A stretch of DNA of 64,000 nt from Campylorhamphus procurvoides (GCA_013396655.1 WBMV01005055.1:555933-619932); one strand, 5' to 3'. Counted from the first letter of the stretch, positions 26,666 to 40,654 are shown. Notes: generated by a model from the letters alone, not told the origin. Made by a program: numbers and translations.

Positions 26666-29600
26666 TCAAAACAAAGGCCAGTATCACTATTTCAGCTTTG
26701 AATATAAGGTAACAAATGCCTTTTAGATTCAACTGCTCAGCAGCTAAAGCTCTCCTGTCTCAAAAATTCTATTCTGACTCAAAAATTTATTGCATCTGTT
26801 TTTTTCCCTAGCACAGACAAACTCTTTTCAGGACACTGCATACGTTAAGAGCAAAGCAGATGGAGAGAAACTTGGATTGAAGACTAGAGATCCTATACTC
26901 CAAATGTTATATGACTAATCTAAAAAGCTAAGGCCTGTCTAAAAACAGGTTTTTCCAAACCATGAGTTTCTTACCAGGTAAGGAGGTCACTCCCTCTGGT
27001 GCCCGATTAGAGCTACAGCTCCAACACTTCAGTAAGATCTTCCAGTATCAACAGACATTCCTAGAGGCAGACTGCTTTCCTTTTTGTTGAGTTATACTCC
27101 TCCTAAAGGTTATTTTTTTCCAAAACCAGCCTTAGATGGGAGGGAAGATGGGATCTAATTCATATAATTTAAATCAAATCTGCCTCACTTTGTGAGAGCT
27201 AAATTAATAATGAAACAGCTTTGTTTTCAAGCAGGCATGACTGTATAAAGCAATACAAAAATAATTTAAAAGCAGTACACTGATTACATATACACAGTAG
27301 TAAAAGAGTACCAGAAATTTCTAAAGCCCCAGAAGCTCAGCAGATTCTTTGTGTCCACAACACTTAATGGAAGACGACTTGTGAGACTGGGACAGCACAG
27401 CTGCTTCACTGGCTGATTTCAAATATTTACTACAGGAAATAGGAATGCAAAATGTTTCGAAATTTTCCCACTTATGTTCAGGGGCACACAAGTATGAATG
27501 GTAAGCAAACCCAGAAAACTTCTCAGAAAAGAAAATTCTTGCAAGACTTTTAGCATGTGAAATGTGAATTTGAACATGCATGACATGCTCTAGAACCATG
27601 AGCTAAAAAGCATTTTTCCTCTCATTGGTCCTTCACAAAATAAGAAATTTTCTACATTTGTCCCACACAGCACATTACTTTCCCTGGAAGTGGCAGGAAT
27701 TTGCTGATATCTTTCTGTCAGAGTAAAGCATCCTTGTTCTGCTAAGAAATAAGTGTCTGAATAGCTTATTGCACTTGAACCTCACACCCAAAAAGAAGAA
27801 AGTGAAAAGGCTGAAACATAACTGGTAGTAACAATAGCAGCCAACGCAGCGAGGGGTGAAAACTTATCTTGTAACAAATGACTGAAAGCGTTCCAATAAC
27901 TGGCCATAAAAAGGCACTCTGCTGAAGGATGACCTACAAACCATCTGTTTGGAAGAAGCAATCTTTCATAATCTTCTATAACAACTCTTTATGCATATTC
28001 TATACCAAAAGGCAAAATATCTTGATGACAAATTACACTAAACCTGCCAATGACACTCTAAGTACTGTAAGATCACGTTTAAGTGCAAATACTAGGATGC
28101 CAGACAAATGGAGTTACCTAGCAGCATTGCACTGCTTTGAAGCTGCCTGGAATGCTAGGAGGGGTACAGCCAACTTCTCTCAAAAAGCATGACAAACACC
28201 GCATTGCAAATGCTGCTGCTGAGCATTTCCTTTTCTTGAGTGGGTAGAAACCAGCAGCAATAAAATTCTTGCAGTAGAGGGCCACTGCCTGGTCACAACA
28301 GAACACAAGCCTACATATCCCTGATAAAGGCTACAAAGAGGGGAACACCACTAATCCAAGAGATGTTAGCTTACCTCATGCTTCACAGAGAAGATGAAGT
28401 GGCAGAAGGGATAGACTAGTAGGATTATAGATGGAACACCGTTCTTTCCCCAATATTTTCCTGGCCATTACACCCAGTGGAAAACACTTTTATCTTCAAT
28501 CTAAGATCTGCCTATCAAACTCAAAAACCCTTTAGACTATCCCAAGGGGAAAACCCCACACAAACAAGAGTGAGGAACAGAGATACCAGTACAGAAATGG
28601 TAGTCTTGGATACTCCATCAAGACTTGTGGATCCTTTTAAGGCAGCATGGCATAGCAGCCATATACCAGCCTGTATCATTCAGCTAGAAAAGATGCTGTC
28701 ACCTTGAAACAAAGTCTAAAATCCTCAAAGGAAGTCCTGAAAGTCATCTGACCTAATACCCATTCTGTTCTGTCCACTCATGAAAGAGAGTGTAATGCTG
28801 TGTAAAGGAGACATTAATAAGAACCTTGACATGAAAGCAACTAGACTTCACTACAAAAGCAGTGCCTTCATTAAAAGCAGCAGGGAAAGCTTTAATAGAG
28901 AATATCAAGCTAATGCTGGTGTGAACATATGGCCATACAACTGGTACCCATATATAGGTTCTGATTGCCTCTAACGTCAGGATGGCATTGTTTAAACTAG
29001 ATTTTAAAAAGCTTTTCATAAAAGTCTATGGATAACTAAAATCCAATATGCAAATGTATTAAAACAAAACAGAATAATCAACTAGAAAGTGCATCAGAAA
29101 GATCTAGTGTTTATCAGAAGTTCAATTTGAACTTATTTATACATTCTCATTTATAGTTAAAATAAGGGGAAATACTTCAATTAATTGCACTATATAAAGG
29201 CAGAGAAATGAGTAAAGGACAGTTCACAGAATCCTGCTTGCTGCTTTCTAGCTTGTGGATAAAATAAAACCTTTGACTGCCAGCCACCATCTATTGTGCT
29301 TAAATTGGGTCTTACAAGGCTTTTATGTTCTTTGCTTCTACCCAACTTAGCTAAATCTGGCTGGACTTCAAAATTCAGTTATCTTAAAGGCTTTAATATT
29401 ACCATACTCTCACGTTTTCAAAAGGAACAGCTGAGAAATCATCAAGGCTCAGTGGTCTTGCTGTCAGCCTTTAAATATGTAATGAACTTTGCTGTTACAA
29501 ACATTTGATTTTTTTTCTTTAACTAGGGAAGGAAAACAGGGCCCTTCTAGAAGTGTGCAAAGAAGAAATCAGGTAAAACTATTACTCATATAATAGGTAC

Positions 29601-30926
29601 CTTATTACTAAAACATCATACATTTTGCTAATTACACTGGTTTTACTATATATTAGCAGCTTAGCATACAACTCTCACAATTTAAGCTACTGAGTGTCTG
29701 CTGCGGGGGGGACAGTTATTCTTATCATCATGATTAGGAAGAAAAATAAAACTGACTAAAACCAAGGGGAAGAAGATAAAACAAACAAAACCCAAACAAA
29801 GAACACCATACACACATACAAAACAATTTACTTCCAAGAACTGAAACATGCTTTGAACAACATGATTTGAACCGAAAAGCTGAACGAGTAGTCAAGTATT
29901 TACATACCTAGCAAGCACTGAAGAACTTTTATAGCATTAAGATAATGCTTTAAAAATGTCATGTATTTTTTTACAATGCAGATAGCTTACTGTATAGGGA
30001 AACATTTTCTCATACATTGTTTGGCAAATCTGTCAATAATCACAAACATAGGAAGTAACAGAGATATGAAGCACTAGTAAATTACATTTTAAGGGCTATT
30101 TAAAGTTACTTCCTTGAATGTGACCTTAATAATTTTAATTATTTACTAACTGCATCCAATACTCACAATATTGTATAGCAGTATGTCTGAAAGCACCAGC
30201 TGATGAGGAAAACAAAAACCAAAAGAAATTCCTTTAAGTCTTAGCTTCTCTAACTGCAGAGCAGCAAAATGTCAATGTATGACTAAAGCAATAAGAGGCT
30301 TGATGGCCTAGAATTCATATATTACTATTTACACTGGCTGAAGAAAGAAAAGCTGCTGACATGTTCAAGACCAATCTCGAAAAGAAAACAAAAATATGTA
30401 GTTTCTATTAAACAACATTAAACAATGTTACTTTGCACTGGGGGAAAGGGGAAGAGAGTTGCATCAGAAAAATACCAACACTGGTATTTGTTGTGCATGC
30501 ACAGAGTAGATGACAGATGTTACAAGTATCAGGACCTACCCACATACAGAACAGAACAGGCCAACTTTGACCTGTCTAAAACTGTAACCATCTTGACATT
30601 AAGCTGTTGCTGTGATGAGCAAAATATAAGAAATGCAAAATCACATTCAACTCAGTCTGTATTACATGAGCTCAACCTCCTGAAGCCATTTTCCAGTGTC
30701 ACACAGGTAATGCAGACTACAAATTGAGGCACAGTATCTTTATTTACAAAATAAACACATTAGCAAAGACCTTATCCTTTAGAAACCAAACACGCCTACT
30801 CGTTTTACATTCCATTTTTAAGGAAGGTAACTGTGAAATAAAAGTTCAGGTTTTTTTCATGTATTCCTAGAGTTTCATGGTTAAACTGACTATACTGGGT
30901 AAGTAATTTTTCTGTTATGTTATTCC

Positions 30927-30941
30927 AAAAAAAAAAAAAAA
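30927..30941. repeat. Poly(A) run
   Basis: About 15 consecutive A residues followed by AGAGAGAAG, in MARCHF5 intron 1. No retrocopy was recognised upstream of it. Confidence 0.65.
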
Positions 30942-32243
30942 GAGAGAAGAAATAAGGAAGTGCAGTCCTAAAGCTGCAAAAAGTGGCAGGGAGACTCCAA
31001 AGCAAGCAAATTGCCTTGAACTCAAGAATTTGTATAACAGACACCATTACTCAAGTTAGTCTCCATTGTATTTTCTGCCTTTTTTACTGGATAACTTAAT
31101 ACGAGAACAAACCAAAAAGCTCTACTGAAGTCAGTCATCCTTATATCATACTAATAATAAAATTTGAACAATTTTTGACCTAAAAATTACCAAAAACTTT
31201 AAATGCCAAGAATATATATCCTTGGGATAGTAATACCTCAAGGACAATAAAAGCCAATCAAATGTGGCAGACATTGAAAATTTGTCTTAACTCTGAATAA
31301 ATATGAATAAACCTCCAAGGTGTCTGACAATAACATTGAGTAGCTCTCCTCGACACTCTGTAGAATTGACTGCATGACTCACCAGTAGAACAGTCACGAG
31401 CGCTCAGCACATGGTCTTCTGTAATTATATCCTTCACAGAAGGCTAACATATGTTGGCACATTTTAGTCCATTAAAAAATATCCACTCCTAAACAAAAGT
31501 ATTCAGGTGCCAGGCAGAGGCACTTACAACAAGAAACAAATGAGGAAAGATGAGAAAGGTACACAAAGACAACACCAGAGGTTTAAAATAAAGGCTCTTT
31601 TTTCTGGAAAGATTGTGAAGAAATAACTACTATATATATTAAGAAAAAAAATCACTGAATGCGAACTCCTCTTGTCTGTAATAAGTCTATTATTCACTAT
31701 CTTCATATTATATTAATAATTTCTTTTAATGTGCATCATGAAGAAGAGCTGCACAACCATAGGGAGAAACAGGCAGATATATAAACTGAGAACACTAAAT
31801 AGTTCATAATTCTCCTCTGTAATCACCTGAAAACCTAGGAACACTGACAACACTTATGCAGTAAGTTTGTTTCTGTGAGAGTTATTTCCAAGCACAAGCA
31901 TATACCAGGATTAAGGTTAGCCATGAAATCAATAGGTATTTACTGATAGGGAAAACTGCTATATAGCAGGCCAGTTTAATCTTTATGTTAATATAGAAAT
32001 AAATGAACAGCTAGTCCCAGATTTAACACAACTTCAGTGCAATCCCAGTCCAAGTAGACAGGAAGTCATCTTAACTTTTAGGTACAGATTTCAGAGCAGG
32101 TGCTAAGAAAGGCTAAGTGCAGATTTGCCAGACGGTGTTGGTGGACTGCACCTCCTGTATCAGCACCTCACATCATGCAGTGCAAATAGAGCCCTAATAC
32201 TGTGCTGTCTTACTATCTGAACTGAGGTTGCATCTAGACCTGA

Positions 32244-32640
32244 TATCATAGCATTACTGGTTGGAAGGGATCACAGCAGATCTCATCAGACCTCCTGCCC
32301 AAGGCAGAAGAAACACTGAATTCAGACCAGATAGCCAGAGATTTCTCCAGCTGGGTCTTGCAGAAGCCCCATGAACAGAGATAACATCTGCACTGGGTGA
32401 ACTGTTTCCAAGCTGAACTGCATTGGACTCCATCCCCACATGCCAAAACGTTCTCTGTTCAAATTTCCAGTTGTTCTTATCTCCACTGATAGACAGACTG
32501 TCTTATGAACAACCTCCCTGGTAGATATTAGAAGGTTATCAGGTCACCTACAAGCCATCTCTTCCTCAGGCTAAGCAGGCCCAGTTCCTTTAGCTTTTCC
32601 TAGTAAATCATGTGCTCTGGGCCCTTGACCATCTTAGGTT
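32244..32640 (-). mobile_element. CR1-type LINE, 5'-truncated 3' end, degraded
   Basis: On the plus strand the block opens with TATCATAGCATTACTGGTTG then GAAGGGATCAC. This resembles the reverse complement of the CR1 3' terminus. It later contains CAGGCTAAGCAGGCCCAGTT, CCTTTAGCTTTTCC and GGGCCCTTGACCATCTT, which resemble the reverse complement of the CR1 ORF2 end/3' UTR. CR1 is the dominant non-LTR retrotransposon of birds and reptiles; copies are usually 5' truncated and end in short 8-bp-type repeats, not poly(A). Divergence is high, so this is an old copy, and its distal boundary is approximate. It lies within MARCHF5 intron 1 in the sense direction of that gene. Confidence 0.75.
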
Positions 32641-35600
32641 AATTTAGAAACATTAGCCAGAAGCAGTTTGCTTCAACCACTTCAGACTGGATCCTCTTAT
32701 TCTTCTGCACTGAAGATAAATTTGCTACCTGTGGTAAACTATAAATGCCAGTAAAAACAAGCAAGTCATACACTCTTTTGCTAAAGGTAGGTATTACATC
32801 CTCTAACAAGATGGTGCTTGACCCATTCTGTTGCTGAGAGGAAGAAAAAGATGCATCAAAAAGCTCTTGTTCTCACCCCAGGGACTTTTCACCCACTCTG
32901 CAACACAGTAAGGCCATAAGGAGGTTGGATGTCAGAAGCACCAAACAGCTGGCAAATTCACTACCACTTTAAGGATTACTTAAAAAGATGTTTCAAAATT
33001 GAAACCTGAACTCTTTGATATTTCTATATCTGATATTATACATATTTTTATTTGCATCATACACTTGCATTAGTTGTCAAGTTTTAACTTAATTGAGCAC
33101 TTTAAGACACATGCCAAAGGAAACCACCTGAGTTAAATACTATGACAGAGGTCTGAATACTTTTATATGAAAGAGATAAATGGGGGTTTGTATAGCTTTT
33201 CTATATGAAGCAGATACAACAACCAAAAATATTAATTGAATACCTTGATAACACATGGAATACCAAAGTTTTTAGTACAAAAAATTATAACAAGTCTCTC
33301 AGGAGCTTCCCCACACTTAAAGAGGAGGAATAATTACTTACTGTAGAAGAAATTAATTGTTAAGCAGCAATTAAAACATGTATGTTTGTTCCTAAGCATA
33401 CCAAACCAGACATCAAAGACAGAAATATAACGCCTATAAGATGACAGTCAAAAGGTTAAGATAGTTTATAAATAACATGCTGACATCTTTACATTTCAGC
33501 TGGGCAAAAGACAGTCTAACGTCTGCATTAAGTCTAAACTGATCATCTTTACTGATAAGACACAGACACTCAATCTTCAGCATAAAGAGAAGCAAAAGTG
33601 AAATAGTAACGAATGTACCCAGGATGAAGCAGTAATACAAAAGTCAAGCTATTACAAAGCTATTATTGCTTCAAACTTTCATTCTTCAAACTCACTCTCC
33701 AAGATAGACATAATTTTGTTTTTTCTATCCTGTATCAAGATCCGCTTTCAATCAGTTGGGGTAAAGACAGGGAAAAACAAATATCTTGTTTCCTCTCTGG
33801 TAGAGGTTAAGCCAGCACAGTCCATTCTTTATTCTTATACTGCCTTCCTTCTAAGCATGCACAACCTAGTCTCAAGGAACAACAGAAAGCCAGGTACTTC
33901 TAGATGCTGACAGGCTTTGGCCACATCAGGGAAAATCCTCTCTCAAAAAAGAGTTTAATTGTATTGTGTAGAAAGAAAACAATTCCTTCAGGTAGGACAA
34001 AAAAAAAAAGAGACATTCTTAATCAGTGTAAGTGGAACAGGCAGACTCTGTAGAGATGGCATTTTTATGCAAAGTAAAAATACTACATAAATCCTGCAGT
34101 GTGTTTTACGTTATTTATTATTCTGCATATCTTATCTGGTTGAACTCCCCTCCTATAAAGAGTCACTCATATGTCAACTTCAGTCAGTGACACAACTCAC
34201 AGTGCACAATGTCCAAGTGTAGGAATTTCAGAATAAAGGCCTTCAATCAAGGACCACGCTGCACTAGCTATATTCTCTAGGCTGTAGCATTAAGGTGTTA
34301 ATCCAGAGTGGTGCATCAGATTACTAAAGTATAAACCGTTGCTTGTGAAAATAAAGCTAAATCAGGGCCTGCACTTTTAAAGAGGTAAGAAAAAGATTAA
34401 TACCAACAGCACCACAAATGCTGTCATGAAAGCAGCAATTGAAAATTACACACAAAAGCACTGCATATGCTTTTTTCTTGGAAACCCCTCCCCCACTGAA
34501 TCAGATGACAGTTGAGAAAAATCTGAGACCCATGAATTTACTATTTTGCAACTTTTGAACTAGAATTGCTAGCATTTTTCTGATAAATCAACGCTATGGC
34601 AAAGAGAAAATTTAGTTGCAACAGTATTTCTCTCTTGATAGTATACGCAATTTCTTAAGCAAGGTACAATTCTGCAATTTGTTTAATTGCTTTTCAAGTC
34701 TACCAGCAATTTCAACTCAATATATTGTCTCCTTTCATTAAGAAATGGCAAGGGTAGAGAATAGAAGTCATACCACAATGCTCTAGTTTTTATCGAGGTC
34801 ATATTGATCACACTGGAACCAACTACTATCCATTCAGAAAACAAAGCATGCTAATTCAAAAAGTAAACCAAGCTAAAATTACCACTACACTGATTCTTCA
34901 GCGTATGCCTGCACAAGCCTTCAAGAGATTATTTATCACATTTTGACTATCATCTTTGAATACTTAAATAGCAGAAGGCAGTGGTGACCATGCTCTGACC
35001 AGCTGATACAAGAAGAACGGAGCAGTTGTCTTTAATTTAGATACTGCAAATCATTACCACATAACATGCTTTAAAAAACAAACCTGCAGCATTCTGAAGC
35101 CTTAGCATAAGCAATTGGAAGACCAATCCACGCAATTCAACTGAAGTCAAGACAATAAAGCTTAAATATATGAGTGCATTTAGCATTACAGCTCACATTA
35201 ACAGTACACAAAAAGCCCATAGCCATGTAATTTCAAGTTTTAATGAAAACTACCATTCTGTAATTTATGCATTAAACCAAGATGAATAAAGGGATTAAAA
35301 ATCATAAAATAATAATAAAGTCTTATCATTTAGACAGACTACTAACCTCAACCTTCAAGTGTACACATTAGTCCAGGAATATGGCCCTTTACCACAGACT
35401 GAAAAGAGTTCTACTTGCACAAGAAAGGACCATGTTTTACAACTATTATCTGGCACAGTTACTTAAACACAAACAAGAAGAAAAAGATTACAAGAGGGAT
35501 GGAAATTCCAACTGTGAGGGTAGAAAAGACCGTGATAATCATATGGATTAGTTTTGTAAATGCTGCGGATGAGACAACTCCATAATGTAGTGTTACCTCA

Positions 35601-38216
35601 CCATCATGCTTCTTGTATTTATGCTGTAGTCAATCCTTCAGGAAAGTAAAAGATCCTTCACTAGAAATTTTGAGTAACAAATTCCTTACATCTCAACAAC
35701 TATTTATCTTTATTATAAATGCATGGTTTGCTTCCAGACTGAAACTATGGAAAATAAAGGATGCAGCACAAAATACATCAAAGAAAGATGAATCCCAGGC
35801 AACAATGTCAAGATGCGATCAAGACAGTCCTTACACTGGAGAAATCCAAATTGCTTTTTTAAGGAAAAACACTTGTAATCATACAGGTGTAGAATCTAAG
35901 AGTCAAGAGTAGAAGCCAACTGTTCTCTCTCACAAATACAGAACTAAAGAACTTACACTGACCCTTGTATACAGTGCAGTGCATGCATTCAGATCTACAG
36001 CAACACCTTACTCCTGATGCAACAGCAAGTCACCACTCTCAGTGAGTCATCTTCACTGGAAAGCTATTTTCTGCATCCTTCACTAATAGATCTGAATTTT
36101 ATGGAAATGTATGCACTTTGTGATAAGTTATAATGTATTAACAGTTACTCTTAAGCTTTTACATACTTATTTTTTCCTTACTCAGGAAAACAACTGTCTG
36201 TTATGAGCAGAAGAGGCATTTTCATACTTCAGAATCCCTACAGATAATTTATCCATGGAGTATGTTCTGTAAGGCAAAATACTGAAGGTTTATCACTACA
36301 AATAACATGAAAGCAGTTACATATGACCTTCAGAAATATCAGAGGAATGACAATTGGTTCCTCTGAATGTAACCTCACTCCATAAACCCAATATAAAGCA
36401 GAAAAATGATATACACTGACTGCATTTTGAAGTCTTGGTTACTTCAAAATCCTTCTACTGATATTGTGCTGCACTCTGAATTAAATTCAATTCCTAAATA
36501 CTTAGCTCCTTCTTACCATTATATTTACCACTCCTCACACTCCTGTTTCTAAAGTTTCGTATACTAAGCCAAATAAATTTTTATATGAAAGCTGCAGCCT
36601 CTCTTCATAACTCCTTTTACTCTACCTAGGTTCTTCAAATCTTTCCCTGCTGCCCTTGCTACTAAGGGAGTCAGGGACACTTTCCAATTGCTTTAGATAT
36701 CAAGTTACTTCTAGTACACTGGAATAAAAGCTTTAAAAAGGGGCAGAGATACAAACTACAATTTCACAAACTTGAAAGGATACAAAAATATTAAATGTTC
36801 ATCAACCCCAATATCTCTTTTACAGGTAAAAAGTGATCAACAGTAAACTGGCTTGGCCACCAGTTAACTAATTTCCCCTTTTTAAATTAACTGTTTAACA
36901 GTTAATTTACAACACAGATTATACACACCACCTTACAGCCGCTTCCCAATGGGGTGAATTGAACTAAGACTTATGATATAACAGGCACAGACAGTAGGGC
37001 ATCTGCTTAGAATATATCATGGGTTCCTAGAACTCAAACCCACTATATTATATATTACCAGACTACAAACTTGAGGATGAAGATGATTTTAATTTTTTTC
37101 TTTTTTTTTTAGTTTAAGAGAAGTTGATTCTGCAGCACTCTTCCTGATCTTTTCCTCCCTCCCTTCTTTCTCGTACAAATAGTTCTATCATCCTCCTCTC
37201 AATTCTTTGTCTTCCTTAACTCTTCCCTATTATTCCCTACATTCACAGGAAGTGTATCAAACTGGATGATTTCCTGATAGTACTTGTAAAAATCTACCTC
37301 CCTATTACTTCTTGGAAATGCACACAGGCTTCCTGGCTGCCAGGCTCCTTGACAGGCTTAGTTCTAAATTGTAACCTAAATCATGACATTGTTATCTCTC
37401 ACTTTCACTTCTCCTAAAACACAAACAACTTTCTCTTTCTCCCTAACTCACTTTTATCCTCTTTCTACATCAAACTGGAACGTCTCATCTTCATCTTCCA
37501 GGCTGCAGTTCTACCCCTGCCTCACAAAGTTTACATCTCCATCACCTGCCTGATGACAGCCTATATTTTGCTAAATACTGTTTCCTTAGAGATGACCAGG
37601 AAAGAAGAAAAACACCAGGGTTCTTTTTGCTTTAAGATGATGAAAACTGAACAGGTTCATCAATAGAAGCCTGATTCCTTTTGGGTCCCCACCTTCTGAG
37701 ATACCAGGCTATTACAACTCTTTCAAGAACAGGCCATCAATGTGGTTTTATTGTTTGTAGTAACAGCTTGCAAGGGCTTCCTGGATGACTCAAAATTATA
37801 CATGAGGAATCTTAAATAGAACAAGGTGAAAGTGCTACCTATTCAAATAAAAGCATAAAGAGAAAACAAGTGCAATAAATAGAATTTAAGAGTCAGTAAG
37901 CATCTTTCCTCTGCTGTAACAAAGTCAAAATACGTTTACGTTTGTAGCAGCACTCCAAAACACAACTGCTAAGCTTTTTTCAGATCATAAACCCAGCAAT
38001 ACGACAGCGTCGGTGGTGCTGTGGCACCTCGTTCTCCGTGCCCGGCCGGCCCGCAGGTCTCGCTGTCCGCCCCACACACCGCCCGCCCGGGGCCTGCCCG
38101 CCCGCGCCCCTCCCTGCGCTGATTCACGGCCGCTTCGCACAACTTCTCCCGGCACACCGAAGCTTTCACAAGACACAAAGCGAAGCCGGCCCCGGAGCGG
38201 CCCCAAACTCCCCCAC

Positions 38217-38653
38217 NNNNNNNNNNNNNNNNNNNNNNNNNNNNNNNNNNNNNNNNNNNNNNNNNNNNNNNNNNNNNNNNNNNNNNNNNNNNNNNNNNNN
38301 NNNNNNNNNNNNNNNNNNNNNNNNNNNNNNNNNNNNNNNNNNNNNNNNNNNNNNNNNNNNNNNNNNNNNNNNNNNNNNNNNNNNNNNNNNNNNNNNNNNN
38401 NNNNNNNNNNNNNNNNNNNNNNNNNNNNNNNNNNNNNNNNNNNNNNNNNNNNNNNNNNNNNNNNNNNNNNNNNNNNNNNNNNNNNNNNNNNNNNNNNNNN
38501 NNNNNNNNNNNNNNNNNNNNNNNNNNNNNNNNNNNNNNNNNNNNNNNNNNNNNNNNNNNNNNNNNNNNNNNNNNNNNNNNNNNNNNNNNNNNNNNNNNNN
38601 NNNNNNNNNNNNNNNNNNNNNNNNNNNNNNNNNNNNNNNNNNNNNNNNNNNNN
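38217..38653. other. Assembly gap (437 undetermined bases)
   Basis: A run of N in the middle of the GC-rich island. The flanks are GC-rich and, on the right, tandemly repetitive. That is the type of sequence that drops out of short-read assemblies of avian promoters. The real length may differ from 437. Confidence 0.99.
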
Positions 38654-38735
38654 CCTTCCCCTGTCCCTGTCCTGTCCCTGTCCTGTCCCTGCCCCAGTCC
38701 CTGCCCCAGTCCCTGCCCCTGTCCCCGTCCCTGCC
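38654..38735. repeat. Pyrimidine-rich tandem repeat (CCCTGTCCCTGTC-type unit) at the gap edge
   Basis: Repeated CCCTGTCCTGTC and CCCTGCCCCAGT units directly abut the right edge of the gap. The array continues in phase to about 38735 and probably extends into the gap. On its right it runs into CTCTCCGCAG/GTACC at 38739-38753, which looks like a splice junction sequence. Confidence 0.8.
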
Positions 38736-38835
38736 CTGCTCTCCGCAGGTACCCTCCCGGTACCGCGGGGTCAGTGCGGGGCCGCGGGCGCTCCGTGGGT
38801 CGGTCCCTGCCGGTCCCGCCGCGCCGAGACCCCTC

Positions 38836-38859
38836 GGGGCAGAGGGAGGGGGGGAAGGG
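38836..38859 (+). promoter_or_regulatory. Potential G-quadruplex motif in the promoter island
   Basis: Four G runs (38836-38839, 38844-38846, 38848-38854, 38857-38859) are separated by loops of 4, 1 and 2 bases. This fits the usual G4 pattern on the plus strand. Formation in cells is not shown. Confidence 0.45.
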
Positions 38860-40654
38860 TCAGGCGTGCCGGCTGCTGTGCCCGCTCCCCCTGGCTGCAG
38901 GAGCACCGCCCTCAGAGCAGGTGCCGCGGGGCCCGGCCCTGCCCTCGGCACGGGGGTCCCGGCCGGGCTGCTCGGCGGGCGGGGGCTGCAGCGGGGAAAG
39001 GGACATTAATCCGTGTCCCTGGGCTTGTTGTCGGTGCCAAGGACAAGCAGGTCCCCCCGGTGCCGGCGCGGTGACCCCGCCGGTGTGTGTGAGGGGGGGC
39101 GAGCCGTGGGACAGCCCCACCCTGGTGATGGCAGCGCTGCCAGCCCCGCTCCCACATGGGAAACAGCCCTTCCAAGGCGCTCCTAAAATGTGTGGCGTGT
39201 TCAGAAGTCAGCGCAGAGCATCACAGCCTGGGAAACCGGAGATGTGGAAGAGGAAAAGCCTTTTTAGAACAAAGAGATGGATAACACCTGGAGACAAGTT
39301 GCCTTTCCATTTGTCTCTACCGTGGGTGTCTGTCTCCTACCCTTACATCGTGTTCACCAAGCAAAGAGCAATGCCTTGTTTTTCAGAGGTTGTTGTGACA
39401 TTACAGATTCTTGAAAGGTTAGTTAGTAATGATCAGCTTTGAACTTTCCTTTTCAGGTTATATTTTTAATGAACAGTAATGTTTTGTTACTTGAAACCAG
39501 TCCGTCATACTTTGTATGAATTACAACGTGGTTGCACTGCAGTTGCTGTACAAGGTAGTAATTTACAGGGCAAAGCCCGGGTGCAGCTGTAAAGCTGCAT
39601 CAACCTACATCTGTTCTTGGCTGAGACCAGGCATTTGCATGGTGGATATACATGTCTATCGAGGTCAGGTAGAATAGGGAGTGAAAATACTGGATTCTTT
39701 GTGCTGCCTTAGCTAGGGGCAAATCAATCTGGTTTTGAGTCTTTGCTGGGAGAAAAGTGTTGTAAAACATCTAGGCTTGCACTTGTCAGCTGTATTATAT
39801 ACATAATAGTAAGGACATGCATAAAGGTGCAGAGGGTGGTGTTTATTTTCTAAATCACTACAAATACTGTAAACAGGACTGCTGAAGTAGTTACCGCAAT
39901 GTGCCTTATAGGAAGCATGTATAGAAGCAGGTAGGGAGAAGGCATCAATACCCTGTCCCAGAAAATTTATTTTGTACTTATTCTTGGTACCATAAAATTC
40001 AGTGTTGCTTGCACTGCTGAGTAGTCTTGGATGTACAGTGGCCTGAGTAAACCATATGGGCATGACTTCCTGGAAGAGAACATAATACACTCTGTCCCAA
40101 TTACATCTGTTTGTGACATGTAAGAGCATTATTAGATATCAAGCATGTCTAGTTCCTATTCTTGGTCTGGACTAAGTGCGTTGTCTACTGTCCAGAACAC
40201 TGATCAGCTAGACTAGCCAGAGGTTTAGTGGTTTTTTTTGTATTTATTCTCAAGTGTTACAAATGGAAATAGGGAAGCTGATTTTATTTTGGAGATCATG
40301 TGGTTTGTGCGATTTCTGTATTTTCACTTTGGAACTGGAAAGAGACATTAGCTGCCTGCCATTTATGATAAAGATCACAATGAGTAATAATGCCTGTGAA
40401 CAATATTTACCTGAAGAAGTGGAACCAGAGCCCAGGATCACTTGGCTACTATTTGAGGCTAAGGAACAATCTGTGGTAAAGGTGGGTGCTTTGCTCTACC
40501 ACTGGCACAAGGAGGTATGATAAGATTGGACAACTTGAATACCAAGTCCAATAGTGAACACTTGGTAGGTTTGGATATCTCTTTTTTAAAACTCTATTTT
40601 TTCCATACATGAAAAATAAAAACATAATAGGATACATAAAAGCATAATTGAAAA

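Larger units (their letters stand above)
23051..38216 (-). other. MARCHF5: MARCHF5 intron 1 (visible part)
   Basis: At least 15 kb of AT-rich DNA lies between exon 2 and the GC-rich promoter island. The intron acceptor is TTACAG at the left end; the donor and exon 1 are not visible and presumably lie in the assembly gap. It holds one antisense-oriented CR1 fragment at 32244-32640, AT and A-rich simple tracts, and a pyrimidine-rich stretch at about 37080-37560. The rest shows no gene, RNA or further mobile element that I can recognise. Confidence 0.85.
37990..39130. promoter_or_regulatory. Probable bidirectional CpG-island promoter of MARCHF5 and CPEB3
   Basis: GC content and CpG density rise abruptly at about 38000 and fall after about 39130. 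A 437-base gap interrupts the block. The island sits upstream of MARCHF5 (minus) and CPEB3 (plus), which are head to head here as in human. Neither MARCHF5 exon 1 nor the noncoding CPEB3 first exon is recognisable in the flanking visible DNA, so the core promoter and both first exons likely lie in or next to the gap. No TATA box was seen in the visible part, as is usual for CpG-island promoters. Long open frames crossing this region are artefacts of high GC and of undetermined bases. Confidence 0.75.

Noticed and set aside
26477..26726. Lys/Gln/Pro-rich plus-strand frames
   Set aside because: Generated by an A/C-rich low-complexity tract. Two frames are open for the same reason.
38013..39442. 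Open frames of 353, 323, 261 and 222 codons on both strands around the gap
   Set aside because: Most of the length of three of them is undetermined bases, and the remainder is CpG-island sequence with Pro/Arg/Gly-rich translations. They are not genes.
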